Shown here: piece after piece, positions 23,679 through 32,836 of the stretch
How the letters are laid out: the number at the start of each line of letters is the position of its first letter
How positions within the stretch are numbered: the first letter of the stretch is position 1
DNA from: an uncultured Planctomycetota bacterium
GTDB taxonomy: Bacteria > Planctomycetota > Phycisphaerae > UBA1845 > UTPLA1
Assembly: GCA_900696465.1 (NCBI GenBank)
Contig: CAADGE010000018.1
Location: 1-46,276, forward strand
Length of the DNA: 46,276 nucleotides
Reading direction: 5' to 3'
The notes under the pieces: generated by a model
What the model saw: the letters and a program-made list of their open reading frames with translations, nothing else
What the model was told of the DNA's origin: nothing
Databases searched by the model: none
Made by a program: the position numbers and the translations under genes

Positions 23679-24794
23679 ATGGATAACGCGGACAAGACTC
23701 GCGGGATTGAGAATGATCTAGTCCACCTTGCCCGGCTCGCACTAACCAGTCGCGCACAGGACGTACAGCTATTCGTCCGACGCCTATCGAAAAGGTATCG
23801 CGGGTCGATTCCTGACGTTGCCGAGGGCCTGTCGGAATTGCTCCGCGAGGCCCCCACCAGGGAGTCGCCGCTTCGCCGCGACAGCGTCGCAGCCGTTCCC
23901 GTTGACCTCGACTCCCGGCTTCACTTGGTTCGCCTTGAGCACGTCTCGGCTCTCGATGTCGAGCCGGTCTGGTTGGCGAGTGTCCGAAGCGGCCTTGAAC
24001 AACTGGTTCAGGAACGTCAACGACAGGCCGAGCTTGCCAAGGCCAGCTTGGCCCCCACGCGAACCGTAATCTTCACCGGCCCGCCGGGTGTCGGCAAGTC
24101 GCTCGCCGCTCGCTGGCTTGCGTGGCGGCTGGAGCGACCGCTACTTGTGCTGGACCTTTCGGCTGTAATGAGCAGCTTTCTTGGCCGGACCGGAACCAAC
24201 CTGCGTTACGTCCTGGATTACGCCAAGAGCGTCGATTGCATCCTCTTGCTCGATGAATTGGATGCCGTCGCCAAGCGAAGGGACGACATCCTTGAAGTCG
24301 GCGAACTCAAACGGCTCGTGACCGTCCTGCTCCAAGAGATAGACGATTGGCCCGCTACGGGCTTGCTCGTTGCTGCAACGAATCATCCAGTCCTGCTCGA
24401 CCAGGCGGTCTGGCGGCGGTTCGAGATGAAGATTGAGTTTCCGATGCCGGATTGTGAGGCAGTCGGGAAGGCGATAGAGGCGTTCAGCGGACCAGGCGGT
24501 TCGCTACCGCCCGAATGGAACGGCACGCTGACCTCACTGCTACAGGGCTTATCGTTTAGCGACATCGAGCGTGAAGTCACCGCGATGAGACGTGATGCGG
24601 TCATTCGCGGACACTCACTCGAACACTCTTTGCAGCAACTAGTTAGGCGTCGTATTGGCGAACTACCCCGTTCAGAGCGGGGAGCCATCGCTTCGACGCT
24701 CACAAAGCTGGGTCTCTCGCAACGACAGATTCACGACTTGACCGGCGTGAGTCGAGACACGATTCGGAAGGCGGCGGCACGCTCTCGTTCTTGA
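23679..24794 (+). CDS. ietA: AAA ATPase of an IetAS-type defence pair
   Basis: A 371-residue AAA ATPase. Walker A GPPGVGKS is at residues 134-141, Walker B LLLDELDAV at 189-197, sensor-1 AATN at 232-235 and the arginine-finger region RRF at 246-248. The N-terminal 120 residues are helical. The C-terminus (about 340-366, TLTKLGLSQRQIHDLTGVSRDTIRK) is a helix-turn-helix, which I see as a possible autoregulator of the dyad upstream. It is followed after 18 bases by a subtilisin-like protease gene; AAA ATPase plus S8 protease is the gene content of the IetAS antiphage system. ATP hydrolysis probably controls the protease. Length and order fit; the HTH is a notable extra. Confidence 0.75.
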   Translation: MDNADKTRGIENDLVHLARLALTSRAQDVQLFVRRLSKRYRGSIPDVAEGLSELLREAPTRESPLRRDSVAAVPVDLDSRLHLVRLEHVSALDVEPVWLASVRSGLEQLVQERQRQAELAKASLAPTRTVIFTGPPGVGKSLAARWLAWRLERPLLVLDLSAVMSSFLGRTGTNLRYVLDYAKSVDCILLLDELDAVAKRRDDILEVGELKRLVTVLLQEIDDWPATGLLVAATNHPVLLDQAVWRRFEMKIEFPMPDCEAVGKAIEAFSGPGGSLPPEWNGTLTSLLQGLSFSDIEREVTAMRRDAVIRGHSLEHSLQQLVRRRIGELPRSERGAIASTLTKLGLSQRQIHDLTGVSRDTIRKAAARSRS

Positions 24795-24812
24795 GTCGTC
24801 GGAGATTGAACT

Positions 24813-27071
24813 ATGGCGAAGACAACGAACTTTCTGCTCGGTAGCGGCGAGAACTTGACCGGCCCCGTCGAACTTCCGCGTGGCGGAAGCACTCCCAGGC
24901 CGCCCTACACATTCTTGGAGGCCAAGACGCGGCTCTCCCCGCAGGTGCAACAAGCAGCGGCCGCAATCGCGGAACTGTCGCCGGCCGCGTGCCCCCGTGA
25001 CTACGCTGTGGCGGTTATGACTTTGCACCCGGAATACATCGCCAAGAGCTATCATCCGAGCCGGCTGCTGTCAGCGGTGGGGCTTGAAGCCGTGGGAAGC
25101 CGCCCTCGAAAACTCGCTCCCGAGAAATGGCGTCCGAAGTCTGAATCGACCAGAGCGAAGAGACCGCCGCCCGAGGAGGCCGAAGGTGTAGACTTGTTCG
25201 TCGCTGGTAAGCGGACACGGTTCCAGCAGTTTGCGAACGCGCTCCCGACGTGGACCGAGCACATTGAGGGAGCAGGTCAGTTATTCGAGGTCGAGCAATT
25301 CCGTGCCGCAACACCAAGCGACCGCCTTCGCCCGCTTCAAACCGACGCCGCCGAACCGCTTTTGGAGGTTGTACTCCATGTTTTTGAGCCATTTGTCATA
25401 GAGAGTTTTGAGGCGTACCTCACCACGTTCCAACTCAAAGCGGACATCGACCGCCGATACGTAGCGGGGTCGCTGTGCTTCATGCCGCTTCGCTCGCCGC
25501 GTGAACTTATTGAAGAAGTCGCTCAATTCGCGTTCTTGCGAGTCGTTCGCGAGATGCCGCGTCTCAGGCCGCTCCGTCCGGTGTCTCGCTCCTTCCAGGG
25601 CTTGCAACCATTTGAGTGCGTGATGCCAACGGAGCCGCCGCTCGACCGCAAAGTGAAGGCGGTTGTCTTCGACGGTGGATTGCCGGTGAACGCGGGCCTT
25701 GAAAAATGGGTGACGGCCATCGAAGGGGAGAATCTGACCGAACCGTTGCCGGAGTACCTTGAGCATGGTCTGGCCGTCACCTCCGCTCTGCTGTTTGGTC
25801 CGTTGGATGCGGGTATGCCGCCATCGCGTCCCTACGCACACGTTGACCACGTTCGAGTGCTGGACGACGAGTCGGACAAGGACGAAGACCTCTACGACGT
25901 GTTGCCCCGAATCCGAACCGTGCTGGAGACAGGCAAGTACCAATATGTCAATTTCAGCATCGGCCCTTACCTGCCCATCGAGGATGACGACGTTCACGCA
26001 TGGACCGTCATGCTCGACCAATATCTTTCGACGGGCAACACACTCGCGGCGGTTGCCGTCGGCAACTCCGGCCACCTCGACCGTGCGACGGGAAACGCAC
26101 GAGTTCAGGTTCCGTCAGATTGTGTCAACGCCGTGGCTGTCGGTGCGTGCGACCGCCGCAGTGGCGGCTGGAGGAGAGCCAGCTATAGCTCTCTGGGGCC
26201 AGGACGCAGCCCCGGACTCGTAAAGCCCGACGTGCTCTCCTTTGGCGGTTGGGATGGCGAGCCGTTCTGGGTACTCGACGCTGCAAAGGCGGGACATACC
26301 GTTCCCACCTTCGGCACGAGCTTCGCCACACCATCAGTCCTTCGCATGGCGCTTGGCGTGCGTGCTCATTTCGGAGACGTAATGTCGCCGCTAGCACTTC
26401 GTGCTCTGTTGATTCACGCAGCCGAAGACGACGGGCACGAGCGTCATGAAGTTGGTTGGGGCCGTCTTGCCCACGAGCTTGAGAGCATCGTCGTCTGCCC
26501 AGAGGGCATGGCCCGGGTCGTGTACCAAGGTGTACTCGACCCGTCTGGAGCAATTCGTGCTTTCGTCCCTGTGCCGAATGAGCCGCTTGACGGGAAGGTC
26601 ACCATTCACGCAACAATGTGTTTTGCTACAACCATTGACCCTGCCCATCCAAGCAATTACACCCGCAGTGGAGTCGAGATTTTCTTCCGACCTCACATCG
26701 AGAAGCGGAATAAATCAGAAGAGGGTCTGCCGCCGCCGCTTCACGCCAAGACCAAGTCGTTCTTCCAGGTCAAGAACTACAGCCCGGAGAGCGACCTTCG
26801 CCGCGACGCTCACAAATGGGAAACCGTTTTGAATCGGGCTCAGAACTTCCAGGGCCGGTCGTTGAAAGACCCAGCCTTTGACATCTATTACCACGCTCGC
26901 GAAGGGAGTCAGGCAACTACTGCCGCGGACAAGATTCGGTATGCACTCATCGTGACCGTCCGCTCACCGCGGACACCCGACCTTTACGACGGCATTCTTC
27001 GCAGATACCGAACCCGACTAACGCCCCTGACGCCGCTCATCCAGATTCCGGTTCGGACCACAGGAACTTAG
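24813..27071 (+). CDS. ietS: Subtilisin-like S8 serine protease of an IetAS-type defence pair
   Basis: A 752-residue protein with an intact subtilase triad: D287 (VVFDGGL), H318 (LEHGLAVTSALLFG) and S503 (FGTSFATPS). The oxyanion asparagine is N418 (AVGNSGHL). There is no signal peptide, so it acts in the cytoplasm, unlike secreted subtilases. A 280-residue N-terminal region and a 220-residue C-terminal beta-rich part (GVLDPSGAIRAFVPVP) flank the catalytic domain. Linked to the AAA ATPase 18 bases upstream, it is the IetS-type effector, presumably cleaving a host or phage target when infection is sensed; target unknown. The start is ATG 24813, which lacks a strong ribosome site, so coupling to ietA is likely. 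Confidence 0.8.
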   Translation: MAKTTNFLLGSGENLTGPVELPRGGSTPRPPYTFLEAKTRLSPQVQQAAAAIAELSPAACPRDYAVAVMTLHPEYIAKSYHPSRLLSAVGLEAVGSRPRKLAPEKWRPKSESTRAKRPPPEEAEGVDLFVAGKRTRFQQFANALPTWTEHIEGAGQLFEVEQFRAATPSDRLRPLQTDAAEPLLEVVLHVFEPFVIESFEAYLTTFQLKADIDRRYVAGSLCFMPLRSPRELIEEVAQFAFLRVVREMPRLRPLRPVSRSFQGLQPFECVMPTEPPLDRKVKAVVFDGGLPVNAGLEKWVTAIEGENLTEPLPEYLEHGLAVTSALLFGPLDAGMPPSRPYAHVDHVRVLDDESDKDEDLYDVLPRIRTVLETGKYQYVNFSIGPYLPIEDDDVHAWTVMLDQYLSTGNTLAAVAVGNSGHLDRATGNARVQVPSDCVNAVAVGACDRRSGGWRRASYSSLGPGRSPGLVKPDVLSFGGWDGEPFWVLDAAKAGHTVPTFGTSFATPSVLRMALGVRAHFGDVMSPLALRALLIHAAEDDGHERHEVGWGRLAHELESIVVCPEGMARVVYQGVLDPSGAIRAFVPVPNEPLDGKVTIHATMCFATTIDPAHPSNYTRSGVEIFFRPHIEKRNKSEEGLPPPLHAKTKSFFQVKNYSPESDLRRDAHKWETVLNRAQNFQGRSLKDPAFDIYYHAREGSQATTAADKIRYALIVTVRSPRTPDLYDGILRRYRTRLTPLTPLIQIPVRTTGT

Positions 27072-27366
27072 ATCGCTCCGCATCGTCCCTCAAAACAACA
27101 GACAAGACTTGATGTGTAGCACGATGCCGTACTCACAAGGATAAGGCCAGCTTCGGACACAGGTTTAGCGACTGACCGTTAGCTTAAGCTGTGCGACACT
27201 GGTTGCGGACATAGCCACACGGCACCTATACAGAAGACCCAATAAATGCTACATAAAGGACGTTATGATACGCCAATCGAGCCGGTAGGGGACCCCAAGC
27301 GATAACGCCGTTTGTGACCGTCCCGGCGCGCCGGGACCCGCCGTCGGCCCCGTCATCGAAAGGAGC
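27072..27366. promoter_or_regulatory. Leader of the integrase-defence operon, with palindromes
   Basis: A 295-base non-coding stretch. It has a candidate promoter: TTGCGG (27203-27208), an 18-base spacer and TATACA (27227-27232). A perfect 18-base palindrome, GTCCCGGCGCGCCGGGAC, lies at 27320-27337, about 30 bases from the integrase ATG. AGCTTAAGCT at 27181-27190 is a second perfect palindrome. The site AAAGGAG is six bases before the ATG. The 18-mer could be an operator or attenuator. No attachment site was recognised, though this is where one would lie. Confidence 0.5.
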
Positions 27367-28344
27367 ATGAAGGAAGATCGCGCCCTCGCAACTCGCAAGT
27401 ACCTTGCCCGCATCGGGCTTGAGGCGCTGCCGGCCATTGTCGCCCAGGCCGGAGAGCGGGCCGGCCGCAGGTTCATCGAGTTCTTCACCGCCAACATCCG
27501 GAACCGCAACACGCGAATCGCGTATGCCCGAGCAATCGCCAATTTCTTCGACTATTGCGACGAACGCGGCCTGCGGCTATCAACCATCGAACCGGTCGCC
27601 GTCGCGGCCTATATCGAGAATCTCGCGGCCGTGCGATCGGCCCCGACCGTCAAACAGAATTTGGCGGCGATTCGGATGCTCTTCGACTGGCTCGTCGTCG
27701 GCCAGGTCGTGCCCTTCAACCCGGCAAGCGCCGTCCGCGGGCCGAGGCACGTTGTAAAGCGCGGCAAGACGCCGGTCCTCACTGCCGACCAGGCCCGCAA
27801 GCTCCTCGACTCCATCGACACCGAGACCGTCGTCGGCCTCCGCGACCGGGCGCTCATCGGCGTGATGGTCTATTCGTTCGCCCGCGTCGGCGCCGTCGTC
27901 GCCATGCGGGTCGAAGACTACTTCCAGAGCGGCAAGCGCTGGCAGGTGCGGCTCCACGAGAAAGGCGGCAAGCGGCACGAGGTGCCGTGCCACCACAACG
28001 CCGAGGCGTACCTCGACGCGTATATCGAGGCCGCCGGCATCGGCCGCGACAAGAAAAGCCCCCTCTTCCGCAGCGTGGACCGGCAGCGGCGGCTCACTGA
28101 CCGGCCGGTTCACCGGATCGACGTTTTGCGTATGATCAAGCGCCGGGCGCGGGCCGCTGGGTTGCCTGAAAGCACGTGTTGTCATACGTTCAGGGCCACC
28201 GGAATCACGGCGTACCTCGAAAACGGCGGCACGATTGAAAACGCCCAGGCCATCGCCGCCCACGAATCGCCGCGGACGACAAAGCTCTACGACCACACCA
28301 GCGACGAGATCACGCTGGACGAGGTGGAGCGGATAGCGATTTGA
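27367..28344 (+). CDS. Tyrosine recombinase / integrase
   Basis: A 325-residue tyrosine recombinase with an N-terminal SAM-like core-binding domain (about 30-115) and a catalytic domain (about 135-320). Catalytic residues are visible: R173 (YSFARVGAVV), K199 or K202 (EKGGKRHEV), H273 and R276 (CHTFRATG), H299 (IAAHESPRTT) and Y308 (TKLYDH). AAAGGAG supports ATG 27367. The stop overlaps the TTG candidate start of the helicase gene and lies 5 bases before ATG 28350, so integrase and defence operon share a message. Integrases are usually at element ends; this one faces into the defence genes, suggesting it moves them as a cassette. Confidence 0.85.
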   Translation: MKEDRALATRKYLARIGLEALPAIVAQAGERAGRRFIEFFTANIRNRNTRIAYARAIANFFDYCDERGLRLSTIEPVAVAAYIENLAAVRSAPTVKQNLAAIRMLFDWLVVGQVVPFNPASAVRGPRHVVKRGKTPVLTADQARKLLDSIDTETVVGLRDRALIGVMVYSFARVGAVVAMRVEDYFQSGKRWQVRLHEKGGKRHEVPCHHNAEAYLDAYIEAAGIGRDKKSPLFRSVDRQRRLTDRPVHRIDVLRMIKRRARAAGLPESTCCHTFRATGITAYLENGGTIENAQAIAAHESPRTTKLYDHTSDEITLDEVERIAI

Positions 28345-28349
28345 AGGTC

Positions 28350-31300
28350 ATGACTATCGACGCACTCAAACCAGGTTCAACCGTGCGTGGCGCTCTTTTC
28401 CCTGAGCCCGTTCAGGTAATTGTCTGCACTCCGCTCGGAAGCTCGTTCAAGCTGGTCGGGAAGGGTCTCGATTCGGGGCGTGTCTATGAGCCGGTCCTAG
28501 ACGCCGGCCAACTCGCCGCCCTTCAAATTAGTCCAGAACAGCCGCCGTTCGACGGCGACCCTGTGCAGTTCCGGCTCGGCGTGGAGGCCCTCCGCCTGAC
28601 CTTGGCCTACGAGTACGACCCTTATTTCTCGCTTTCAATCGCCCGCGTTGATCCCCTGCCCCACCAACTTGAAGCCGTTTACGACTACTTCATCAAGCTC
28701 CCGCGCATTCGGTTCCTTCTAGCTGACGACCCCGGCGCCGGCAAAACGATCATGGCCGGGTTGTTACTTAAGGAGCTTAAGGTCCGAGGATTGGCAAGCC
28801 GAACGCTCATTGTCACACCGGCAAATCTGACGTTTCAATGGCAGCGCGAACTCAAAGACAAGTTCCGCGAGACTTTTGAGATCGTCCGCGGTGACGTGCT
28901 ACGAGCAAACTACGGGACGAATCCGTGGCAGGACAAGAAGCAGGTTATCACTTCCGTGTCATGGGTGTCGCGAGTCGACGATGCTCGTGAAAGCCTCCTT
29001 CGCAGCCATTGGGACCTGATCATTGTTGATGAAGCCCACAAGATGTCGGCATACAGCGCCGACAAGAAGACACTTGCCTATCAACTCGGCGAACATTTGT
29101 CGGCCATGACCGATCATTACCTTTTGATGACGGCAACGCCGCACAAGGGCGATCCGGAGAACTTTTGCCTGTTTCTACGACTCCTCGACGATGACGTGTA
29201 CGGAGACGTAAAGAGCCTTGAAGAGGCGATGCAGCGAAACTCGGCGCCGTTTTATCTGCGACGAATCAAAGAGGCATTGGTCACATTCCCCGACCCCGAC
29301 ACCGGCCAGATAAAAAAGCTATTCACGAAGCGAAACGTCCAGACGGTGAAGTTCCAGATCGACAGCGATGAGTGGGACCTATACGACGCGCTCACCCGCT
29401 ACGTGGAGGACCAGTCCATCAAGGCCCAAGCCGCAAACGCCACGACCGGCCGCGCTGTCGGTTTTACGATGGCTATGCTACAGCGCCGACTGGCATCCAG
29501 CGTTTACGCCGCACGTCGAAGCCTTGAGCGGATGCGTGAAAAACGCGAAAAGATTCTCAAGGACCCGCAAGCCTATCGTCAGGAACAAATCGCAAAGAAA
29601 CTCCCAGAGGACTTCGACGACCTTCCTGAAGACGAGCAGCAGGAAATCCTTGGTGAGCTGGAAGACGTGGTCGCCTCCGTTGACCCCGCAGCACTCCGTG
29701 AAGAAATCCTACAACTCACCAAGCTGATCGAACAGGCACGAGTGCTGGAACAGCGAGAAGTCGAGACCAAGCTCAATCGGCTTCGCGAGGTCCTTTCCGA
29801 ACAGGGAGCGTTCAAAGACCCGACAATGAAGCTCCTCCTCTTCTCGGAGCATAAGGACACGCTCGACTATCTTGTGGGTAAGCTCACCGAATGGGGCCTT
29901 TCCGTCACACAGATCCACGGTGGGATGAAGATCGGCGACCGAGACACGCCGGGCAGTCGCATCTACGCGGAGCGGGAGTTCCGGGAATCCGCCCAAGTCC
30001 TTGTCGCCACTGAGGCGGCCGGCGAAGGCATCAACCTCCAATTCTGTTGGTTCATGATCAACTACGACATCCCCTGGAATCCCGTTCGGCTCGAACAGCG
30101 CATGGGCCGCATTCATCGCTACGGTCAGGAGAAGGATTGCCTCATTTTCAATTTCGTCGCGACGAATACCCGTGAAGGCCGGGTGCTTCAGAAACTTTTT
30201 GAACGCCTGGAACAGATCGAGCACGACCTCGACCCGCAGCGCACCGGTAAAGTCTTCAATGTGCTCGGTGACGTGTTCCCCGCGAATCAACTGGAAAAGA
30301 TGATCCGGGAGATGTACCTCCACAATCAAACCGAGGAAAGCATCAAGGCCCGGATCGTCCAGGAAGTCGATACGCAGCGCTTTCGGGAGATCACCGATTC
30401 CACGCTGGAAGGCCTCGCCAAGCGCGAGCTAAATCTCTCAGCCATCGTTGGCAAATCTGCCGAGGCCCGCGAGCGGCGGCTTGTGCCCGAAGTCATCGAA
30501 GATTTCTTCGTCCAGGCAAGCCCCGTGGTCGGACTGTTGCCGAAAGAAACCGCGACCGGCTCTCACCTCTATCGCATCGGTCGCGTTCCGCGCCACCTTT
30601 GGGCGATGGGAGACAAGCTCGAACCCCGCTTCGGTAAGTTCGGCCACGAGTACAAGCAAATCGTTTTCGACAAGGCGCTACTCACCAAGGACCCCACCTG
30701 CGAATGGGTCACTCCCGGTCATCCACTCTTTGAAACTGTTCGCCAAACGCTTTGGGAGCAGGTCCGCGAGGGGCTGGCTCGCGGCTCGGTCTTTTACGAC
30801 CTGCACAGCAGTACGGCCTATCACCTCGACGTGTTCTCCGCATCGGTAAAGGACGGGCTGGGCAACGAACTGCACCGGCGCCTGTTCGTCGTACAGGCTG
30901 GCCATGATGGCCAACTTTTGGTCCGGCAGCCAACCATTTTTCTTGATCTTGCCCTCGCCCCCATTGGCACTGCCCCTCCGACGGTCGAGACCTTTCCAGC
31001 CCGCGAACGCCGGGAGCAGGCGCTGACCGAGCAATGCCTGACCGCGTTTCTGGCTGAGATTGCGGCGCAGCGGAAAAAGGAAACCGACACCATCCGCCGT
31101 CACATCGAAATCAGTCTCAATGAATTGATCCACCGCCAGCAGTTGACCTTTGCGGGTCTCCACGAACAAGCTGCAAAGCTCACGACCACACCGCCGTGGC
31201 TCGCCGCAAGCATGAAGCAGTCCGAGGACCGGCTGGAAGAACTTAATGCCCGACGGGAGCAGCGCCTAGCCAATCTCGACCGCGAATGCCAATGCACGAT

Positions 31301-31787
31301 CGGCGACATCCAGCACGTCGGCTCCGCGTGGGTCCTCCCCCACCCCGAGCGGACATCGCCCGGCGTGGCCCCGATGGTTCGGGACGATGAAATCGAACGA
31401 ATCGCCGTCCAGGCCGTGATCGCCCACGAGGAAGCCCAGGGCCGCAAGGCGGAAAGCGTTGAGGCCCAGAATCGCGGCTTCGACCTGATCTCCCGTCGCC
31501 CGCACCCGGAGGACCCGCAGACAGCCGTCGAGGTGCGATTCATCGAAGTCAAAGGCCGTGCCGGCGTCGGCGAAGTGGCGCTGACGACCAACGAGTACAA
31601 GACGGCCGAGCGGCTCAAGAACGACTACTGGCTCTACGTTGTCTACAACTGCGGCTCCAAGCCCGAGGTACACGTCATCCGCAATCCGGCCCGGCTGGGG
31701 TGGAAACCGATCGTGACTGTCGAGCACTACTCAGTCGACGCACGATCGATCATTGCGGCCGAAGAGAAGCCGGGACAAGGAACTTAG
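28350..31787 (+). CDS. SNF2-family helicase with DUF3883-like C-terminal domain
   Basis: A 1145-residue DNA translocase of the SNF2 type. Motif I DDPGAGKT is at about residues 126-133, DEAH (VDEAHK) at about 227-230, motif III TATPHKG at about 261-267 and the RecA2 motif QRMGRIHRYGQ near 580. The C-terminus, about 1035-1130 (GFDLISRR, VRFIEVKGRAGVGEVALT), is DUF3883-like with a nuclease-type beta core. Start: ATG 28350 (MTIDALKPG) fits the family; TTG 28341 inside the integrase end is possible. It is the helicase of a helicase-methylase-ATPase (Hma-like) set. It also resembles DISARM DrmD, but drmA/B/C are absent here. Confidence 0.85.
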   Translation: MTIDALKPGSTVRGALFPEPVQVIVCTPLGSSFKLVGKGLDSGRVYEPVLDAGQLAALQISPEQPPFDGDPVQFRLGVEALRLTLAYEYDPYFSLSIARVDPLPHQLEAVYDYFIKLPRIRFLLADDPGAGKTIMAGLLLKELKVRGLASRTLIVTPANLTFQWQRELKDKFRETFEIVRGDVLRANYGTNPWQDKKQVITSVSWVSRVDDARESLLRSHWDLIIVDEAHKMSAYSADKKTLAYQLGEHLSAMTDHYLLMTATPHKGDPENFCLFLRLLDDDVYGDVKSLEEAMQRNSAPFYLRRIKEALVTFPDPDTGQIKKLFTKRNVQTVKFQIDSDEWDLYDALTRYVEDQSIKAQAANATTGRAVGFTMAMLQRRLASSVYAARRSLERMREKREKILKDPQAYRQEQIAKKLPEDFDDLPEDEQQEILGELEDVVASVDPAALREEILQLTKLIEQARVLEQREVETKLNRLREVLSEQGAFKDPTMKLLLFSEHKDTLDYLVGKLTEWGLSVTQIHGGMKIGDRDTPGSRIYAEREFRESAQVLVATEAAGEGINLQFCWFMINYDIPWNPVRLEQRMGRIHRYGQEKDCLIFNFVATNTREGRVLQKLFERLEQIEHDLDPQRTGKVFNVLGDVFPANQLEKMIREMYLHNQTEESIKARIVQEVDTQRFREITDSTLEGLAKRELNLSAIVGKSAEARERRLVPEVIEDFFVQASPVVGLLPKETATGSHLYRIGRVPRHLWAMGDKLEPRFGKFGHEYKQIVFDKALLTKDPTCEWVTPGHPLFETVRQTLWEQVREGLARGSVFYDLHSSTAYHLDVFSASVKDGLGNELHRRLFVVQAGHDGQLLVRQPTIFLDLALAPIGTAPPTVETFPARERREQALTEQCLTAFLAEIAAQRKKETDTIRRHIEISLNELIHRQQLTFAGLHEQAAKLTTTPPWLAASMKQSEDRLEELNARREQRLANLDRECQCTIGDIQHVGSAWVLPHPERTSPGVAPMVRDDEIERIAVQAVIAHEEAQGRKAESVEAQNRGFDLISRRPHPEDPQTAVEVRFIEVKGRAGVGEVALTTNEYKTAERLKNDYWLYVVYNCGSKPEVHVIRNPARLGWKPIVTVEHYSVDARSIIAAEEKPGQGT

Positions 31788-31789
31788 TC

Positions 31790-32836
31790 ATGGCAAAGAC
31801 CCGCATTTCTCAGCTAAAGGCGCTTGCCGACATAATCTCCGACTATCGAGCGGGAAGTATTCCGCCGCGAGACTCCAACTTGATCAACGATTGGCTAGGC
31901 CAGTTCCCGGCTGTCGAGCAAGAACCGTTGCTTGACGCACTCGTCCATGTACTCCAAAAGACATACATTTCAAAAACTGACTTCAAAACCTTCCTCGAAG
32001 CGCTGGCATCTACTGACAAATTATCTCCTGGGTCTGATCCAAAGACGTACTGGAAGTCGGTCAATCTGCTTAACATCCAAAAAGGGGGCAGAAGCCAGCG
32101 CGAGATTCTTTCCACATTCGACGAGGTGCTTAAGACCACGCACGGATTCGGAACGCAGGAGACTGGAAGCGTCGGGGGACACTATGTGTATCTCGACGAT
32201 TGTGTCGGCACTGGAAGCCGTGTACGGGCAGATGTGTGTACTTGGCTCGAATCCGATGCTCCGAAGTCCATTGAGCTGCATATTATCACGCCCGTCTTGT
32301 ATGTGGGGTCGTATTGGATCGACCAGAAGATTCAGGAAACAGCGACAGCTCACGGAAAGACGATAACCCTTCATAAATGGCGACTCGACCAATTCCAAAT
32401 GGAGAATCGCCTAGCACGACGGAACACGTCGGACGTGCTTTGGCCCACCGAGTTGCCCACCGATCCTGCGGTGCAAGCCTACGCCGTACAGCTTCAGAAT
32501 TCAGGTCATCCTGCCATCCTTCGTGATCCAGGAAACGTGGGCGCGTCAGGGATTTTCCAAGACGACGCACAAAAGATGCTGCTTGAACAGGCGTTTCTTC
32601 GTCGCGGCTGTCAGATTCGACAGGAATGCAGCAACCTCCCCGACAAGGCTCGTCCGCTTGGATACCACAACCTCGATTGCCTTGGCTTCGGCTCTATGTT
32701 CGTAACGTACCGCAATTGTCCGAACAACTGTCCCTTGGCTCTTTGGGTGCAACAGGCTGAGTATCCAGCTCTCTTCCCTCGCAAGACTAACACGCAAACG
32801 GCCATCCAGAACCTTGTCGCGGAGCTTAATCAGTGA
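31790..32836 (+). CDS. PRTase-CE phosphoribosyltransferase-like protein
   Basis: A 348-residue protein with a phosphoribosyltransferase core at about residues 100-250. The PRPP loop is YLDDCVGTGSRVRADV, near residue 133, with the DD and GTG pattern of this fold, followed by a helix-strand region (SIELHIITPVLYVGSYW). The N-terminal 95 residues are helical. The C-terminal 100 residues have cysteines (CQIRQECSNLPDK, CLGFGSMFVTYRNCPNNC) that may bind metal. The family matches PRTase-CE, found in conflict and defence loci. It starts 2 bases after the helicase stop and its TGA overlaps the GTG of the methyltransferase. A ribosyl-transfer step in the system is inferred; substrate unknown. Confidence 0.65.
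   Translation: MAKTRISQLKALADIISDYRAGSIPPRDSNLINDWLGQFPAVEQEPLLDALVHVLQKTYISKTDFKTFLEALASTDKLSPGSDPKTYWKSVNLLNIQKGGRSQREILSTFDEVLKTTHGFGTQETGSVGGHYVYLDDCVGTGSRVRADVCTWLESDAPKSIELHIITPVLYVGSYWIDQKIQETATAHGKTITLHKWRLDQFQMENRLARRNTSDVLWPTELPTDPAVQAYAVQLQNSGHPAILRDPGNVGASGIFQDDAQKMLLEQAFLRRGCQIRQECSNLPDKARPLGYHNLDCLGFGSMFVTYRNCPNNCPLALWVQQAEYPALFPRKTNTQTAIQNLVAELNQ

Noticed and set aside
27072-27366. tRNA gene or tRNA-derived attachment site next to the integrase
   Set aside because: No cloverleaf, no GTTCGANTC-type T-loop and no CCA-end could be drawn here.
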